Part shown: positions 53,276 through 63,075 of the stretch, piece by piece
How the letters are laid out: every line of letters starts with the position of its first letter
How positions within the stretch are numbered: the first letter of the stretch is position 1
Origin: Ramlibacter tataouinensis
GTDB taxonomy: Bacteria; Pseudomonadota; Gammaproteobacteria; Burkholderiales; Burkholderiaceae_C
Length of the DNA stretch: 64,000 nucleotides
Reading direction: 5' to 3'
Assembly (NCBI RefSeq): GCF_027941915.1
Contig: NZ_CP116009.1
Coordinates: 2,666,001 to 2,730,000, forward strand
Made by a program: the position numbers and the translations under genes
The notes under the pieces: generated by a model
Database searches by the model: none
The model's input: the letters and a program-made list of their open reading frames with translations, nothing else
Told to the model about the DNA's origin: nothing

Positions 53276-55378
53276 TCAGCCGGCCAGCGGCAGCGTGATC
53301 TCCAGCGCCACGCCGCCGTCCTCGTTGGCCGCGCGGATGCGCCCGCCCATCTTGGCCAGGTAGGTGCGCGCCACGAACAGGCCCTGGCCGCGGCGGCCGC
53401 CGGTGTCCTCGCGCGCGGCGTCGCTGACGCCGTAGTCGAACACCTTGTCGAGCAGGGCCGGATCGATGGCCGGGCCCCGGTTGTGCACGCGCACCAGCGC
53501 CTGGCCGTCGGCCGCCGACAGGCGCAGCCCGATCGGCGTGCCGGGCGTGCGGTGCCGGTCGGCGTTGCGCAGCAGGTGGGTGAGCACGTCTTCCAGCGAG
53601 AACTCGTCGGCGCGCACCGTCACCGCGCGGCCGAGCGGGCGGTACTCGACGCCGGCGATGCCGGCGAAGGCGGCGTTGCCGGCCACGTGGCGCAGGAACT
53701 CGTCGAGGTCGAGCGGCGCCAGCGCCAGGTCGGCGGCGGCCAGCGCCTCGCTCGGCGAGGCCTGTCCGTACAGCACCTGCACCGCGTGCTGCATGCGCTG
53801 CACATAGCGGCGCGCCGGGTCGTCTTCGCCCGCGTGCAGCACCATCAGCGACTGCAGCGGCGACAGGATCTCGTGGCCGACCGCCTGCAGCATGTCGCGC
53901 TCCTGGCGGGCGCGCAGCTGCTCGCGCTGCACGTCGTCCTTCACGCGCTGCAGCAGGTCGGCCAGCCCGCCGGCCAGGATGCCCAGCTCGTCGCGCCCGC
54001 GCAGGTCCGACACGTCGAGCCGGCCGATGCGCTCGCCGCCGTGCGCGTCCTGCTGCACGTCGCGCGACACCGCTGCCGCGCGCCGCGTCAGCACCGTGAT
54101 GCGCCGGATCAGCCCCAGCTCGATCACCAGCCAGGCCAGCACGATGGCGCCCAGCATGGCGGCCACGTACCAGGACATGCGGGTGGCCACCGCGCTCAGC
54201 CCGCGCTCGATGCCGCGCGCGTCGCCGGTGAGCAGCACCTCGTAGCGGCCGGCCGGCGTGGCCAGCACCTCGCGCGCCTCCGAGCGCCCGGTCATGCCCT
54301 TGACCGGCAGCTGCCGCACCAGCCGCGTGATCAGCGGTGAGCTCGGCTCGGGCGACTCGTCGCGGCCCTGCAGCACCAGCGGCTGCGGGTTCTTCGCGCC
54401 CAGCTTGCGGATGCTGAGCGTCTCGCCGGGCAGCAGCGCCTTGCGCAGGTCCTGCAGCGAGGGCGGCGGCGAGGCGCCCGGTGCCGCGGTGTCGAACAGC
54501 GGCCGGTCCGAGCCCGGCCCGAGCACCTGCATGCGCACGTCGATGCGGTCCAGGTCGGGCGGCGGCCAGACCGGCCGGCGATCGCCGAACAGGGCCTCGC
54601 TGAAGGCCTCGACCGGCAGCCGGATCGAGAAGAAGGCATCGCGCAGGCAGCCCGGCTGCGGGTCGCCCTCGGCGCAGGCGCCGGCCTGCCACAGCCAGCC
54701 GCGGAAATCGCGCACCGGCCGCGCCGCCGACGGCAGGGTCGGCGCGCCACTGTCGACGAAGCCGGTCAGGCGGCCGCGCACCAACGGCGAGCGCGGGCTG
54801 CCCAGCTGCTCGAACGGCGCGACCCAGCGCCAGGTTTCGCCGCGCATGGACAGGCTGACGTGGGCGCGGTGCACGGCGCCCAGGTCCAGCATGCCGCGCT
54901 CGCGCGGCACCAGCTCGCCGACCCGCAAGCGCCCGACCAGGTAGACGAAGCCGCCGGCGTACGGGTCGCTGCCGATCGCCACGCAGACCGAGCTGCCGTC
55001 GGGGTAGCGCACCGAGCAGCCGGCCATCTCCACGGCCTGCTGCGCCTTGTGCTGGTCATCGAAGTCGATCGCCGAATAGGGCAGCAGCAGCGGGTGCAGG
55101 GCGCCGGCGCCCTCGCCGCTGGCGCCGGGGTTGAGCAGCGCCAGCAGCCCGGCCGGATGCCGCAGGCGCGCCATCAGTTCGGCCTGGGTGCGCAGGAAGC
55201 CGCGCTGGTAGTTGGCGTAGCTGCGCTCCTTCTCGTCCTGCAGGAGCACCAGCGCCAGCGCCAATGTCGCGACCACCAGCAGCAGGAACACGCCGCGCAG
55301 CAGGATGCGGCGGGTGAAGGCGGCCAGCCCCAGCCGCGGCTTGTCGCGCGCGGACGGGGCGGGCGCCGGCCGCTTCAT
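53276..55378 (-). CDS. Sensor histidine kinase with large periplasmic domain
   Basis: A 700-residue membrane kinase. TM1 is at about residues 24-46 (LRGVFLLLVVATLALALVLL) and TM2 at about residues 386-408 (YVAAMLGAIVLAWLVIELGL), enclosing about 340 periplasmic residues with no domain that I recognise. It contains Cys in three places, including QAGACAEGDPQPGCL. HAMP follows, then the phosphoacceptor His502 in AVGHEILSPLQSL, and an ATPase domain with LLRNADRHR and GGRRGQGLFVARTYLAKMGG. The usual HELRTPL box is altered to HEILSPLQ. Its ATG overlaps the stop of its response regulator. Divergent from the SPFH operon. Confidence 0.9.
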   Translation of the reverse strand: MKRPAPAPSARDKPRLGLAAFTRRILLRGVFLLLVVATLALALVLLQDEKERSYANYQRGFLRTQAELMARLRHPAGLLALLNPGASGEGAGALHPLLLPYSAIDFDDQHKAQQAVEMAGCSVRYPDGSSVCVAIGSDPYAGGFVYLVGRLRVGELVPRERGMLDLGAVHRAHVSLSMRGETWRWVAPFEQLGSPRSPLVRGRLTGFVDSGAPTLPSAARPVRDFRGWLWQAGACAEGDPQPGCLRDAFFSIRLPVEAFSEALFGDRRPVWPPPDLDRIDVRMQVLGPGSDRPLFDTAAPGASPPPSLQDLRKALLPGETLSIRKLGAKNPQPLVLQGRDESPEPSSPLITRLVRQLPVKGMTGRSEAREVLATPAGRYEVLLTGDARGIERGLSAVATRMSWYVAAMLGAIVLAWLVIELGLIRRITVLTRRAAAVSRDVQQDAHGGERIGRLDVSDLRGRDELGILAGGLADLLQRVKDDVQREQLRARQERDMLQAVGHEILSPLQSLMVLHAGEDDPARRYVQRMQHAVQVLYGQASPSEALAAADLALAPLDLDEFLRHVAGNAAFAGIAGVEYRPLGRAVTVRADEFSLEDVLTHLLRNADRHRTPGTPIGLRLSAADGQALVRVHNRGPAIDPALLDKVFDYGVSDAAREDTGGRRGQGLFVARTYLAKMGGRIRAANEDGGVALEITLPLAG

Positions 55379-56094
55379 GGCCGGCGCGCGGTGGCGGCAT
55401 CGACCCAGCGGAAGCCCCGCATGGGCACGTTCTCGATGCCCTCGAAGGCGGGATCGACCTCGCGGAAGGCGTCGCGGATGGTGCTGACGTGCTTGCGCAC
55501 GTTGTCGCGGTTGCGCCCGCTCTTGACCACCTCGAACAGCTCGTCGTAGCCCACCACCTGGCCGCGCCGCTGGTACAGGGTGGCCAGGATGCGCTGGGCC
55601 GTCAGCGGCAGGTTGATGCGCTCGCCGCGCCAGGTCGGGGTGCGCTGCCACAGCGGATCGAGCGACAGTTCGGCGGCGGCCGGTTGTGCCGGCGCCGGCT
55701 GCTGCGCACGGCGCTCGCGCGCCACCCGCAGGATCTCCAGGAAGGTCTCGACGAAGTCGGCCTCTTCGAAGGTGGTCTTCTGCAGGTAGTCCCAGGCGTC
55801 CAGCGCCTTCATGATGCTGCGGTAGATCGCTGCCGGCATGGCCGACACCACCAGCACCGGCGTGCCGCGGCCCTGCTTGTTGATCGCGTTGATCAGGGCG
55901 ACGCCGGCGTGGCGCTCGCGCCCCAGCTCGATGTCCAGCACCACCACGTCCCAGGCCTGGCGCGCCAGCGCGGCCTCGGCCTCGTCGCGGCTGAAGAACT
56001 GCTCGATCTGCGCCGCCGGGTGCGCGGCGCGGATCCAGCCGGCGAGCTGCCCGCTGGTGGGCGGGTCGTCCTCGATGACGGCGATGCGGGCCAT
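55375..56094 (-). CDS. Response regulator with winged-helix output
   Basis: A 239-residue regulator. The receiver (residues 1-125) has VIEDDPPTSGQL, phosphoacceptor Asp54 in VVVLDIELGRERH, Ser in LVVSAMP and Lys in YLQKTTFEE. The C-terminal domain (about residues 150-235), NLPLTAQRILATLYQRRGQV and GRNRDNVRKHVSTIRDAF, is a divergent Trans_reg_C winged helix. It is translationally coupled to the kinase gene (ATGA). Only 143 bp separate it from the divergent three-gene SPFH operon, which is its likely target. Confidence 0.9.
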   Translation of the reverse strand: MARIAVIEDDPPTSGQLAGWIRAAHPAAQIEQFFSRDEAEAALARQAWDVVVLDIELGRERHAGVALINAINKQGRGTPVLVVSAMPAAIYRSIMKALDAWDYLQKTTFEEADFVETFLEILRVARERRAQQPAPAQPAAAELSLDPLWQRTPTWRGERINLPLTAQRILATLYQRRGQVVGYDELFEVVKSGRNRDNVRKHVSTIRDAFREVDPAFEGIENVPMRGFRWVDAATARRP

Positions 56095-56237
56095 GCGGCC
56101 GATTATGGGCGGCGGCCCGCGCGGCGCGCGTGAAGGTTTCTTCCGGGCCGTGAAGCAAGCCGCCCGCCGCCCGCCTTGTTCACTCCGGGGCCGCTTCGAA
56201 GAATGGCCGCATCGCACCACCACCAAGGAGAAACGCG

Positions 56238-56900
56238 ATGCACGCCACCCCCGTCCCGTTCCGCGCGCGGCGCGCACTCGGCCAGTTGCTGGCCGTGGCC
56301 GCCGCCGCGGTGATCGCCGCCTCCACCTGGGCCGCCGGCGTCCAGGAAGAGGGCTACCTGCTCGATGCCGGGCTCTGGCACAGCGAGGTGGCCGGTGCGG
56401 CCGCGAGCCATTGGCCGCGCGACGGCTGGTACCGGCTGGCCCTGGGCGACCAGGCGATCGAAGTGCAAGTCGCCGACCCCCAGCTGGCCACCGTTGCGGA
56501 CGAAGACGAGGACCGCGGCTGGTACGTGCGCATCCCCGGCCTGCGCCTGCAGACCGGCGCGCGTGCGCTGTACCGCATGGCGGCGCCGGTGGCGCAGCCG
56601 GCGCTCGACCGCGAGTACCAGCTGATGTTCGGCCGCACGCCCTTCGGCTTCACGGTCGAGGACGGCAACGGGTCGCTGAACTACGCCATCCGCTATGACG
56701 GCGCCGAGCACCTGTACCGGCTCGGGCGCCCGGGCGACCCGACCGCGATCCGCTCGATCGTCGACCTGGATGGCGACGGGCGGCCCGACTTCGTCGTCGA
56801 CGTGGACGACCAGACCTACCTGCTGCTCTCGGGTACCGCGCGGCCGGGCGTCAATCTGCCGAGCGCGCAGCTGTGGGCCGCGGCGCACGACGGCTGCTGA
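56238..56900 (+). CDS. Secreted hypothetical protein with DxDGDG calcium-type motif
   Basis: A 220-residue exported protein. The signal peptide (about residues 1-33, RALGQLLAVAAAAVIAASTWAA) is followed by a domain of about 190 residues. Near the C-terminus SIVDLDGDGRPDFVVDVDDQ matches a DxDxDG Ca2+-binding loop of the FG-GAP/VCBS type. I do not recognise the rest (WYRLALGDQAIEVQVADPQL, GWYVRIPGLRLQTGARALYR). It is first in a three-gene operon followed after 22 bp by an SPFH protein. AAGGAGAA precedes the ATG at the correct distance. Confidence 0.8.
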   Translation: MHATPVPFRARRALGQLLAVAAAAVIAASTWAAGVQEEGYLLDAGLWHSEVAGAAASHWPRDGWYRLALGDQAIEVQVADPQLATVADEDEDRGWYVRIPGLRLQTGARALYRMAAPVAQPALDREYQLMFGRTPFGFTVEDGNGSLNYAIRYDGAEHLYRLGRPGDPTAIRSIVDLDGDGRPDFVVDVDDQTYLLLSGTARPGVNLPSAQLWAAAHDGC

Positions 56901-56922
56901 CACCCGTTTCTGGAGGAACGCC

Positions 56923-58212
56923 ATGAACGACCGCCTCGAGTCCCTGTGGGCCGCCTTGCGTGCCGCACTCTCGCGCGTCCGGTGGCGCCGTGCCGGCCCC
57001 GCCGGCGAAGCCGCGCCTGCTCCCTTCGGCGCCGAGGCCACGCTGGGCCGCTTCGCCCGGCTGCTGCCGGTGCTGCTGGTGCTGGCCGGCGCGGTGGCCG
57101 CCGGCTGCTGGCTCGCCTTCCATCCGCCGCTGCAGCCGGTGCCGCGCGGCGAGGTCGGGCTGCGCGTCAACCAGTTCACCGGCCAGGTCACGCAGTGGCG
57201 CGACGGGCTGGTGCTGGTCGTGCCCGGCCTGCACCGGATGCGGGTGGTGTCGCTGCGCGACCGCACCTGGCGGCCGGACCAGCTGGCGCTGGCGTCGGGG
57301 CCGGCGCCGGTGCAGTCGGTCGAAGGCCTGTCGGTCGGCATCGACCTGACCGTGCGCTACGCGGTCGATCCGGCCGGCGTGGCGCGGCTGCGCGAGTTGC
57401 CGACCGACCTGGACGCGGAGATCGTCGAGCCGGCGGTGCAGAACGTGGTCTACAAGGTGTTCGCCCGCTACACGGTGCGCGAGATCTTCGCCACCCAGCG
57501 GGCCGAGATCCAGGCCGCGATCGAAGCGGAGCTGGGCCCGCGGCTGGCGGCCGATGCGGTGCTGCTGCGCAGCGTGCTGGTCGGCAAGGTCGACCTGCCG
57601 GCCGACTACAAGCGCGGCATGGAGTCGCTGCTGGCCGAGGAACTGGCCACGCAGAAGATGCGCTACACGCTGGAGCTGAAGGACAAGCGGGTCAGGGAGA
57701 CCGAACTGGAGGCCACGGCCGACAAGGTCCGGCGCGAGGTGCGGGCCGAGGCGGCGGCGCGCGAGCAGGTGATTGCGGCGCGCGCGCAGGAGGAGGCCAT
57801 GCGGCACGTGCTGCCGTTCAAGGAGCGCCAGATCGAGCAGCGCCGGCTGGAGGCCGAGGCCGAGAAGCAGGCCCGCCTCAAGGTGGCCGAGGGCAGTGCC
57901 CAGGCGCGCCGCATCGAGGCCGGCGGCGAGGCCGACGCGCGCCGGCAGTTGGCGGAAGCGGAGGCCTTCCGGCTCGACCGGCTGGGCCAGGCCAGCGCCG
58001 AGCAGATGGCGCGCGAAGGCACGCTGCTGTCGCGCCACCCCCTGCTGATCCAGAAGACGCTGGCCGACAAGCTGTCGGACAAGGTGCAGGTGATCATCGC
58101 CCCGCCTGGTGCCGCCGGCGGCTTCATCGGCGCCAACCTGCTGGGGGGCGGCTCCGGCGCGGCGCCCGGTCTGCAGCAGGCGGCCGCGCGCGAAGCGCAG
58201 GAGGGTGACTGA
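56923..58212 (+). CDS. Membrane SPFH/band-7 domain protein
   Basis: A 429-residue protein with a single N-terminal membrane helix (about residues 46-66, FARLLPVLLVLAGAVAAGCWLAF). An SPFH domain covers about residues 75-250: PPLQPVPRGEVGLRVNQFTG, VEGLSVGIDLTVRYAVDP and NVVYKVFARYTVREIFATQR. A long coiled coil rich in Glu/Arg/Ala (about residues 250-370) follows, with a short Gly-rich tail (GGFIGANLLGGGSGAAPG). This resembles prohibitin/HflK more than flotillin, but no HflC partner or FtsH protease is nearby. SPFH proteins form large membrane-bound oligomers that organise membrane domains. Middle gene of the operon; 2 bp from the next gene. Confidence 0.88.
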   Translation: MNDRLESLWAALRAALSRVRWRRAGPAGEAAPAPFGAEATLGRFARLLPVLLVLAGAVAAGCWLAFHPPLQPVPRGEVGLRVNQFTGQVTQWRDGLVLVVPGLHRMRVVSLRDRTWRPDQLALASGPAPVQSVEGLSVGIDLTVRYAVDPAGVARLRELPTDLDAEIVEPAVQNVVYKVFARYTVREIFATQRAEIQAAIEAELGPRLAADAVLLRSVLVGKVDLPADYKRGMESLLAEELATQKMRYTLELKDKRVRETELEATADKVRREVRAEAAAREQVIAARAQEEAMRHVLPFKERQIEQRRLEAEAEKQARLKVAEGSAQARRIEAGGEADARRQLAEAEAFRLDRLGQASAEQMAREGTLLSRHPLLIQKTLADKLSDKVQVIIAPPGAAGGFIGANLLGGGSGAAPGLQQAAAREAQEGD

Positions 58213-58213
58213 G

Positions 58214-59671
58214 ATGCCGGCGGGGATGCTGCTCACCGCCGCCGCGGCCGCCGGCCTGGGCACCGCCATCGTCACCGGCGAGGCGGCGGTGCTGCGCGCC
58301 GCACCGCGCGAGTCGGCGCAGCAGCAGGCCAGCCTGCGCCGCGGCGAGCTGCTGGAGGTGCGCGGCGAGCGGCTGGACCACCTGCAGGTCTGGGACCACC
58401 GGCGCGAGCGCGGCGGCTTCGTGCGCGCCAGCCAGCTGCGGCGGCTGTCCGGTGCGCCGGAGGACGCGCCGGAGCTGCTCGCGGTGCTGCGCTTCGTGCG
58501 CGAGACGCCGGGCGACGAGGCGCTGGGCATCGGCCTGGCCGGCGCCTGGCTGCAGGCCGCGCCGGCCGAGGCGGTGCGCGGGGCGGCCGGTGTCGAGGTG
58601 CTGGATGCGCTGGGTACGCTGGCCGAGCGGCTGGCGCAGCGCGCCTCGTCCGGTGCACACCTGAGCCGCGGTGCGCAGGCCGGCGTCGCCGCCGACCTGG
58701 AGGTCGCACGGCACTACGGCGTGCGCTTCGCCAGCCACGAGCGCGACGGCCGCATGCGCGTGTGCTACGACGGCGAGGCGTTCCGGCGCGTGCTGGTCCT
58801 GGGCGCGCAGCCGGCGCAGCAGGCCCACGCCGCACTGGCGCTGACGAATGCCGATTGCCTCGACCCGGACCTGCCGCCGTTGCAGCTGCACCAGGCCAAC
58901 CAGTGGCGCGCGCAGGTGCTCGATCGGGTCGAGGCGGCGGGCCTGCCCGCGTACTTGAAGAACCGTGTCGCGATGCGTCGCGCCGAGGTCTGGAGCACGC
59001 TGGCCTGGGAGCTGGCCCGCCTGAGCCAGCCGCCGCAGGCGGCGGGCCGGCGCGCCTTGGCGGAACTGGGCTCGGTGCAGCCGGCCGAGCTGCCGGAAGC
59101 CGATGCGGCGGCGTGGAACGATGCGGTGATGCGGGTCAATGCCTCGCGCTGGGCGGCGGTGGCGCCGCCGGCGGCAGCCACGCCCTCGTCGCGCCCGTCG
59201 GTGATCGCCGTTGCCGGCCAGCCGGGGGAGACCTGCGTGCTGCTGGTCGATGCGCGCCACGATGCGGCGAACCCGCTGGCGCGCCGCTGCACCTGGGGCG
59301 TGGCCTGGCCCTCATCGGCCTCGCTCAACCGCGAAGGCAACGCGCTGGCGCTGGCGGTGCAGCCGCTGGCGGGCTGGCGCGAGCTGTGGCTGTTCCGCCG
59401 CTCGCGGGCCGGCTGGGCGGTCGATGTGCTGCCGCCCCATGCGGTGTCGCCGGCGCTGGGCTACGCCGAGTTCGCCGGCTGGGTGCCGGGCGGACAGCAG
59501 GTGCTGGTGGCGCGCGAGGCGCGCGGCGATGGCCAGTACCGGCGCCGCTACGAGGTGCTGTCGCTCGACAGCCTGGCGGTGCAGCGGCAATCGACGGATG
59601 CGGCTGGGCTGGGTCCGTTCCAGCGCTGGGCCGACCCGGCCTGGAAGCGGCTGACGGTCAGCCTGCGCTGA
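58214..59671 (+). CDS. SH3b-domain protein of unknown function, possible beta-propeller-like C-terminus
   Basis: A 485-residue protein. The N-terminus is hydrophobic (PAGMLLTAAAAAGLGTAIV), then an SH3b-like domain (about residues 20-80: GEAAVLRAAPRESAQQQASL, RRGELLEVRGERLDHLQVWD, RRERGGFVRASQLR). A central helical segment (residues 85-330) contains two Cys. The C-terminal 150 residues have short beta-strand repeats such as ELWLFRRSRAGWAVDVLPP and FAGWVPGGQQVLVAREARG, like TolB-type propeller blades. I do not recognise the family. The ATG is 2 bp after the SPFH stop, so expression is coupled. It probably acts with the SPFH protein at the membrane or periplasm. Confidence 0.8.
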   Translation: MPAGMLLTAAAAAGLGTAIVTGEAAVLRAAPRESAQQQASLRRGELLEVRGERLDHLQVWDHRRERGGFVRASQLRRLSGAPEDAPELLAVLRFVRETPGDEALGIGLAGAWLQAAPAEAVRGAAGVEVLDALGTLAERLAQRASSGAHLSRGAQAGVAADLEVARHYGVRFASHERDGRMRVCYDGEAFRRVLVLGAQPAQQAHAALALTNADCLDPDLPPLQLHQANQWRAQVLDRVEAAGLPAYLKNRVAMRRAEVWSTLAWELARLSQPPQAAGRRALAELGSVQPAELPEADAAAWNDAVMRVNASRWAAVAPPAAATPSSRPSVIAVAGQPGETCVLLVDARHDAANPLARRCTWGVAWPSSASLNREGNALALAVQPLAGWRELWLFRRSRAGWAVDVLPPHAVSPALGYAEFAGWVPGGQQVLVAREARGDGQYRRRYEVLSLDSLAVQRQSTDAAGLGPFQRWADPAWKRLTVSLR

Positions 59672-59704
59672 GCCGGGCACCGACAAGCCGATACGGCCGC
59701 GTTT

Positions 59705-60073
59705 TCAGTCGTCGGCTTCCGGCTCGCGATCGGCGTCGAGGTCGGTGAACTCCTGGCTGTCGGGATCGGCTTCCGGGAAGCCGTTGCCGGAACCGGGGCC
59801 GCTGTCCACGTCCTCGCCGAGCGTCTCGTCCTGGTCGCCGGCGCCCATGCGCACCACGCGGTCGGGCGCGATGTCGGCGCCTTCCTCGAAATCGCCGCCG
59901 AAGACGCCGGCGCGCTCGCCGGTGCCGGGGCCGTCGGAGTCGGCATGGACCTCGGGCGTGCCGATCGCGTCGCTGCCGCTGTCGGAGTTGTCGCTCGGGC
60001 CGAGGGCGTCGCTGCCGCGCCCGGCGGGCTGGGCGGGCGCCGGGTCGGCGCCCAGGATGCTGCTGTAGGCCAT
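59705..60073 (-). CDS. Acidic low-complexity hypothetical protein
   Basis: A 122-residue, strongly acidic, Gly/Asp/Ser-rich protein (SDALGPSDNSDSGSDAIGTP, GADIAPDRVVRMGAGDQDE, and an Asp-rich end). It lacks a signal peptide or hydrophobic segment and is predicted disordered. The GADIAPDRVV piece with GTGERA is a pattern I recall from conserved but uncharacterised Burkholderiales proteins. ATG at 60073, with a good AGGAG. Convergent with the SH3b gene and divergent from the hybrid kinase gene (137-bp gap). Confidence 0.7.
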   Translation of the reverse strand: MAYSSILGADPAPAQPAGRGSDALGPSDNSDSGSDAIGTPEVHADSDGPGTGERAGVFGGDFEEGADIAPDRVVRMGAGDQDETLGEDVDSGPGSGNGFPEADPDSQEFTDLDADREPEADD

Positions 60074-60210
60074 GGGGTTCTCCTGTGGTCCGGAACCAGT
60101 TTGGCGGCGCCGTTGCTGCTGTCGCGTAGTCGGCAGGGCGCGCCCGCTGTCGGACGCGGCGCATAATCGTTTGCACTCCCGTCCGCAGCCTCCAGCCCGG
60201 GGCACCGAGC

Positions 60211-62637
60211 ATGCAAGTTGCGCAGCCCGACCCAGCGGAGGAGCCGTCCGCCGGCCCTCCATCCCACCGTCCCGCCGAGCGCACAGGAGGGCCGCTGGCC
60301 GGTGCCGGGCACATCCCCGGCCAGCGCGCCGCACTGGCCGAGCTGCACCTGAAGCTGCTGGACCGGCTCGGCCCGCCGTCGGCCCTGGTCGACGCCGACC
60401 ACGAGGTTTTGCACCTGTCGCCGCAAGCCGGCCGTTTCCTGCAACTGCGCGGCGGGGAGCCGTCGCGACGGTTGCTGGCGCTGGTCGATCCGGCCTTGCG
60501 CCCGAGCCTGGCGGCGGCCCTGCAGCAAGCCGGGCGGTCGGCCGCCGAAGTGCGATCGGCGCCGGTCGAGCTAGGCAGCGGCGGCGAGCGCCTGTCACTG
60601 GCGGTGCGGGTGGTGCCGGCGGCCGACCTGGGCCCCGGCCTGCTGCTGGTGCTGTTCGAGACGGGCCCCCCCGCCGCAGCGCCGGCGGCCGATGCGTGCC
60701 TGGCCGAGCTGGAGCACGCCACCCGCGGCCTGCTCGAGCTGCTGGAGGCCACCGGCATTCCCACCGTGTTCCTCGATCCCGGGCTGGGCGTGCGGCGCTA
60801 CACGCGCGCCGCGACCCAGCTGTTCAGCCTGCTGCCGGCCGACGCCGGGCGCCGGCTGACCGACCTGGCCACGCCGCTGGCGTACCCGGAGCTGGCCGCC
60901 GATCTCGAACGCGTGCTGCAGGAGCTGCAGCCGGTCGAGCGCGAAGTCGGCGACCGCGCCGGGCGCCGCTTCCTGGCGCGGCTGCTGCCCTACCGCGCCA
61001 CCGGCGACGACCTGGCCGGGGTGGTGCTGTCGTTCACCGATGTCACCGAGCGCAAGCAGGCCGACGAGACACGGCGCTGGCTGTCCACGGTGGTCAATGC
61101 CTCGACCGACGCCATCATCAGCTTCTCGACCGACTTCACCATCCTGAGCTGGAACGCCGGCGCCGAGCGCATCTATGGCTACCCGGCGGCGGAGGTGATC
61201 GGCCGGCCCCTGTTCCTGCTGGCGCCGGGCCGCGAGGCCGACTACCACGAGAACATGCGGCAGCTGCGCCGGGGCGAGGCGATCCAGTACGAGGCGGTGC
61301 GGCGGCGCAAGGACGGCGGCGAGGCGCAGATCTCGGTGCGGGTGTCGCCGATCCGCGGCGCCGACGGCCAGGTGGTCGGCGGCACCGCGATCGCGCGCGA
61401 CATCAGCGATGCCATGCGCGCGCGGCAGGCGTTGCAGGAGCGCGAGGCCGAGCTGCGCCAGGCGCTGGAGGAGACCCAGCAGGCGCGCAGCGCGCTGGAG
61501 ACGGCCGACGCCAACAAGGACCGCTTCCTGGCCGTGCTCTCGCACGAACTGCGCAACCCGCTGGCCTCGATCGCCAGCGCCTCCGAGCTGCTGCTGATGC
61601 CGCGCCTGCCCGAGTCGGCCCGGCACAAGGCGGCCGAGGTGGTGCAGCGCCAGGCGCACGCCATGAAGGCGCTGCTGGACGAGCTGCTCGATGTCTCGCG
61701 GCTGACGCTGGGGCGGCTGAGCCTGGAGCGGCAGCCGGTGGCGGTGGCCTCGGTGATCCAGACCGCGCTGGAGGCCACCCGGCCGCTGGTGCAGGCCGCC
61801 TCCCACGAGTTGCTGGTGCGGCTGCCGCCGCCGGCGGTGCAAGTCGATGGCGACCCGATGCGGCTGGCCCAGGTGGTGTCCAACCTGGTCACCAATGCCG
61901 CCAAGTACACGCCCGAGAGCGGCCGCATCGAGGTGTCGGCCACGGTCTTCCACGACGAGGTGGTGATCGAGGTGTCGGACAACGGCATCGGCATGGAGCC
62001 TTCGCAGATCGAGCGCATGTTCGACCTGTTCTCGCAGGGCGAAGGTGCGCTGGACCGCTCCAATGCCGGGCTGGGGGTCGGCCTGGCCCTGGCCCGCAAC
62101 ATCGTCGAGCTGCACGGCGGCTGGATCATGGCCAGCTCGGCCGGGCTGGGGCAGGGCTGCCAGGTGCGCGTCGGGCTGCCGCTGCTGCCCGAATCGGCGC
62201 GCGGCGCCGTTGCCGGCGAACCGCCGCCGCAGCAGGCGCCCGAGCCGGCCGTTGCCGCCGAGGGCGAGCTGATCCTGGTGGCCGACGACAACGGCGACGC
62301 GGCGTGGGGGCTGGCCAAGCTGCTGGAGCTGTCGGGCTATCGCGCCGTGCTGGCGCGCAGCGGCGGCGAGGCGCTGCAGGTGGCCGAGCAGGAGCGGCCG
62401 GCGATCGCGCTGCTGGACATCGGCATGCCCGACCTCAGCGGCCACGAGGTCGCCCGGCGGCTGCGCCGGTCGCCCTGGGGGCGCGACATGATCCTGATCG
62501 CGGCCACCGGCTGGGCGCAGGAGACCGATATCCGGCATTCGATGGAAGCCGGCTTCGATGCCCACCTGACCAAGCCGCTCAACGTGGCGCGCATCGACGG
62601 GCTGATCGAGGAACTGGCGGCGCGGCGCAAGAGCTGA
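60211..62637 (+). CDS. Hybrid histidine kinase derived from the CheB/CheR-fusion C-terminus
   Basis: An 808-residue soluble kinase. The N-terminal half (about residues 40-290) matches the PAS-rich C-terminal part of CheB-CheR fusion proteins: a PAS segment ([20 protein letters not shown], closing LLLVLFE), then [20 protein letters not shown] and [20 protein letters not shown]. The CheB methylesterase and CheR methyltransferase domains and the long coiled coil are missing. A normal PAS domain (about residues 290-400, [20 protein letters not shown]) leads into HisKA with His445 in LSHELRNPL, the ATPase domain ([25 protein letters not shown]) and a receiver with Asp736 in LLDIGMP. Probably cytoplasmic; the signal is unknown. 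Confidence 0.92.
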   Translation: MQVAQPDPAEEPSAGPPSHRPAERTGGPLAGAGHIPGQRAALAELHLKLLDRLGPPSALVDADHEVLHLSPQAGRFLQLRGGEPSRRLLALVDPALRPSLAAALQQAGRSAAEVRSAPVELGSGGERLSLAVRVVPAADLGPGLLLVLFETGPPAAAPAADACLAELEHATRGLLELLEATGIPTVFLDPGLGVRRYTRAATQLFSLLPADAGRRLTDLATPLAYPELAADLERVLQELQPVEREVGDRAGRRFLARLLPYRATGDDLAGVVLSFTDVTERKQADETRRWLSTVVNASTDAIISFSTDFTILSWNAGAERIYGYPAAEVIGRPLFLLAPGREADYHENMRQLRRGEAIQYEAVRRRKDGGEAQISVRVSPIRGADGQVVGGTAIARDISDAMRARQALQEREAELRQALEETQQARSALETADANKDRFLAVLSHELRNPLASIASASELLLMPRLPESARHKAAEVVQRQAHAMKALLDELLDVSRLTLGRLSLERQPVAVASVIQTALEATRPLVQAASHELLVRLPPPAVQVDGDPMRLAQVVSNLVTNAAKYTPESGRIEVSATVFHDEVVIEVSDNGIGMEPSQIERMFDLFSQGEGALDRSNAGLGVGLALARNIVELHGGWIMASSAGLGQGCQVRVGLPLLPESARGAVAGEPPPQQAPEPAVAAEGELILVADDNGDAAWGLAKLLELSGYRAVLARSGGEALQVAEQERPAIALLDIGMPDLSGHEVARRLRRSPWGRDMILIAATGWAQETDIRHSMEAGFDAHLTKPLNVARIDGLIEELAARRKS

Positions 62638-62660
62638 GCCGCGCCGGCCGCCACGGCGGC

Positions 62661-62955
62661 CTAGCAGGCGGCGACGTAGTGGCCATCCGGTCCGCCCGCC
62701 ACCGCGAAGTCGATCGGCGCGGCACCGGCTTGCGGGGCCGTGCGGGGGCCGCCCATCCGGATCCGAGCACCTGCCAGCGCGCTTCCAGCGGAACCAGCAC
62801 CGGCCCCAGGGGCTGCGCCCACACGCCGGAGGCACCAGCGCCGGGACGGCGGGGGCGCTCCAGGCGATGACCCAGTCCCCGTTCGACAGGCCGGCGAGCG
62901 CGAACGAGCGGACCGGCGGCGCAATCGTCGTGACCCCGCAGTCCGTGCGCGTCTC
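62661..62955 (-). pseudogene. Decayed fragment, multiply frameshifted
   Basis: On the minus strand three short segments in three different frames read like pieces of one protein: FALAGLSNGDWVIAWSAP (about 62860-62912), then VWAQPLGPVLVPLEARWQV (about 62760-62824), then APIDFAVAGGPDGHYVAAC followed by a stop at 62661. The style (short strands, GDWVIAW, VWAQPLGPV) resembles the repetitive modules of large secreted repeat proteins. No single open frame connects them, and no start is evident. The interval 62638-63246 has no other gene. Confidence 0.35.
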
Positions 62956-63033
62956 CCGGAGTGAATGGCGGATGCTGGCGTCGCGCCCCGGCCGGAAGCG
63001 AGCCGGTCTCGCATCATTGGTGGCGACAGGTTG

Positions 63034-63075
<42 letters not shown>

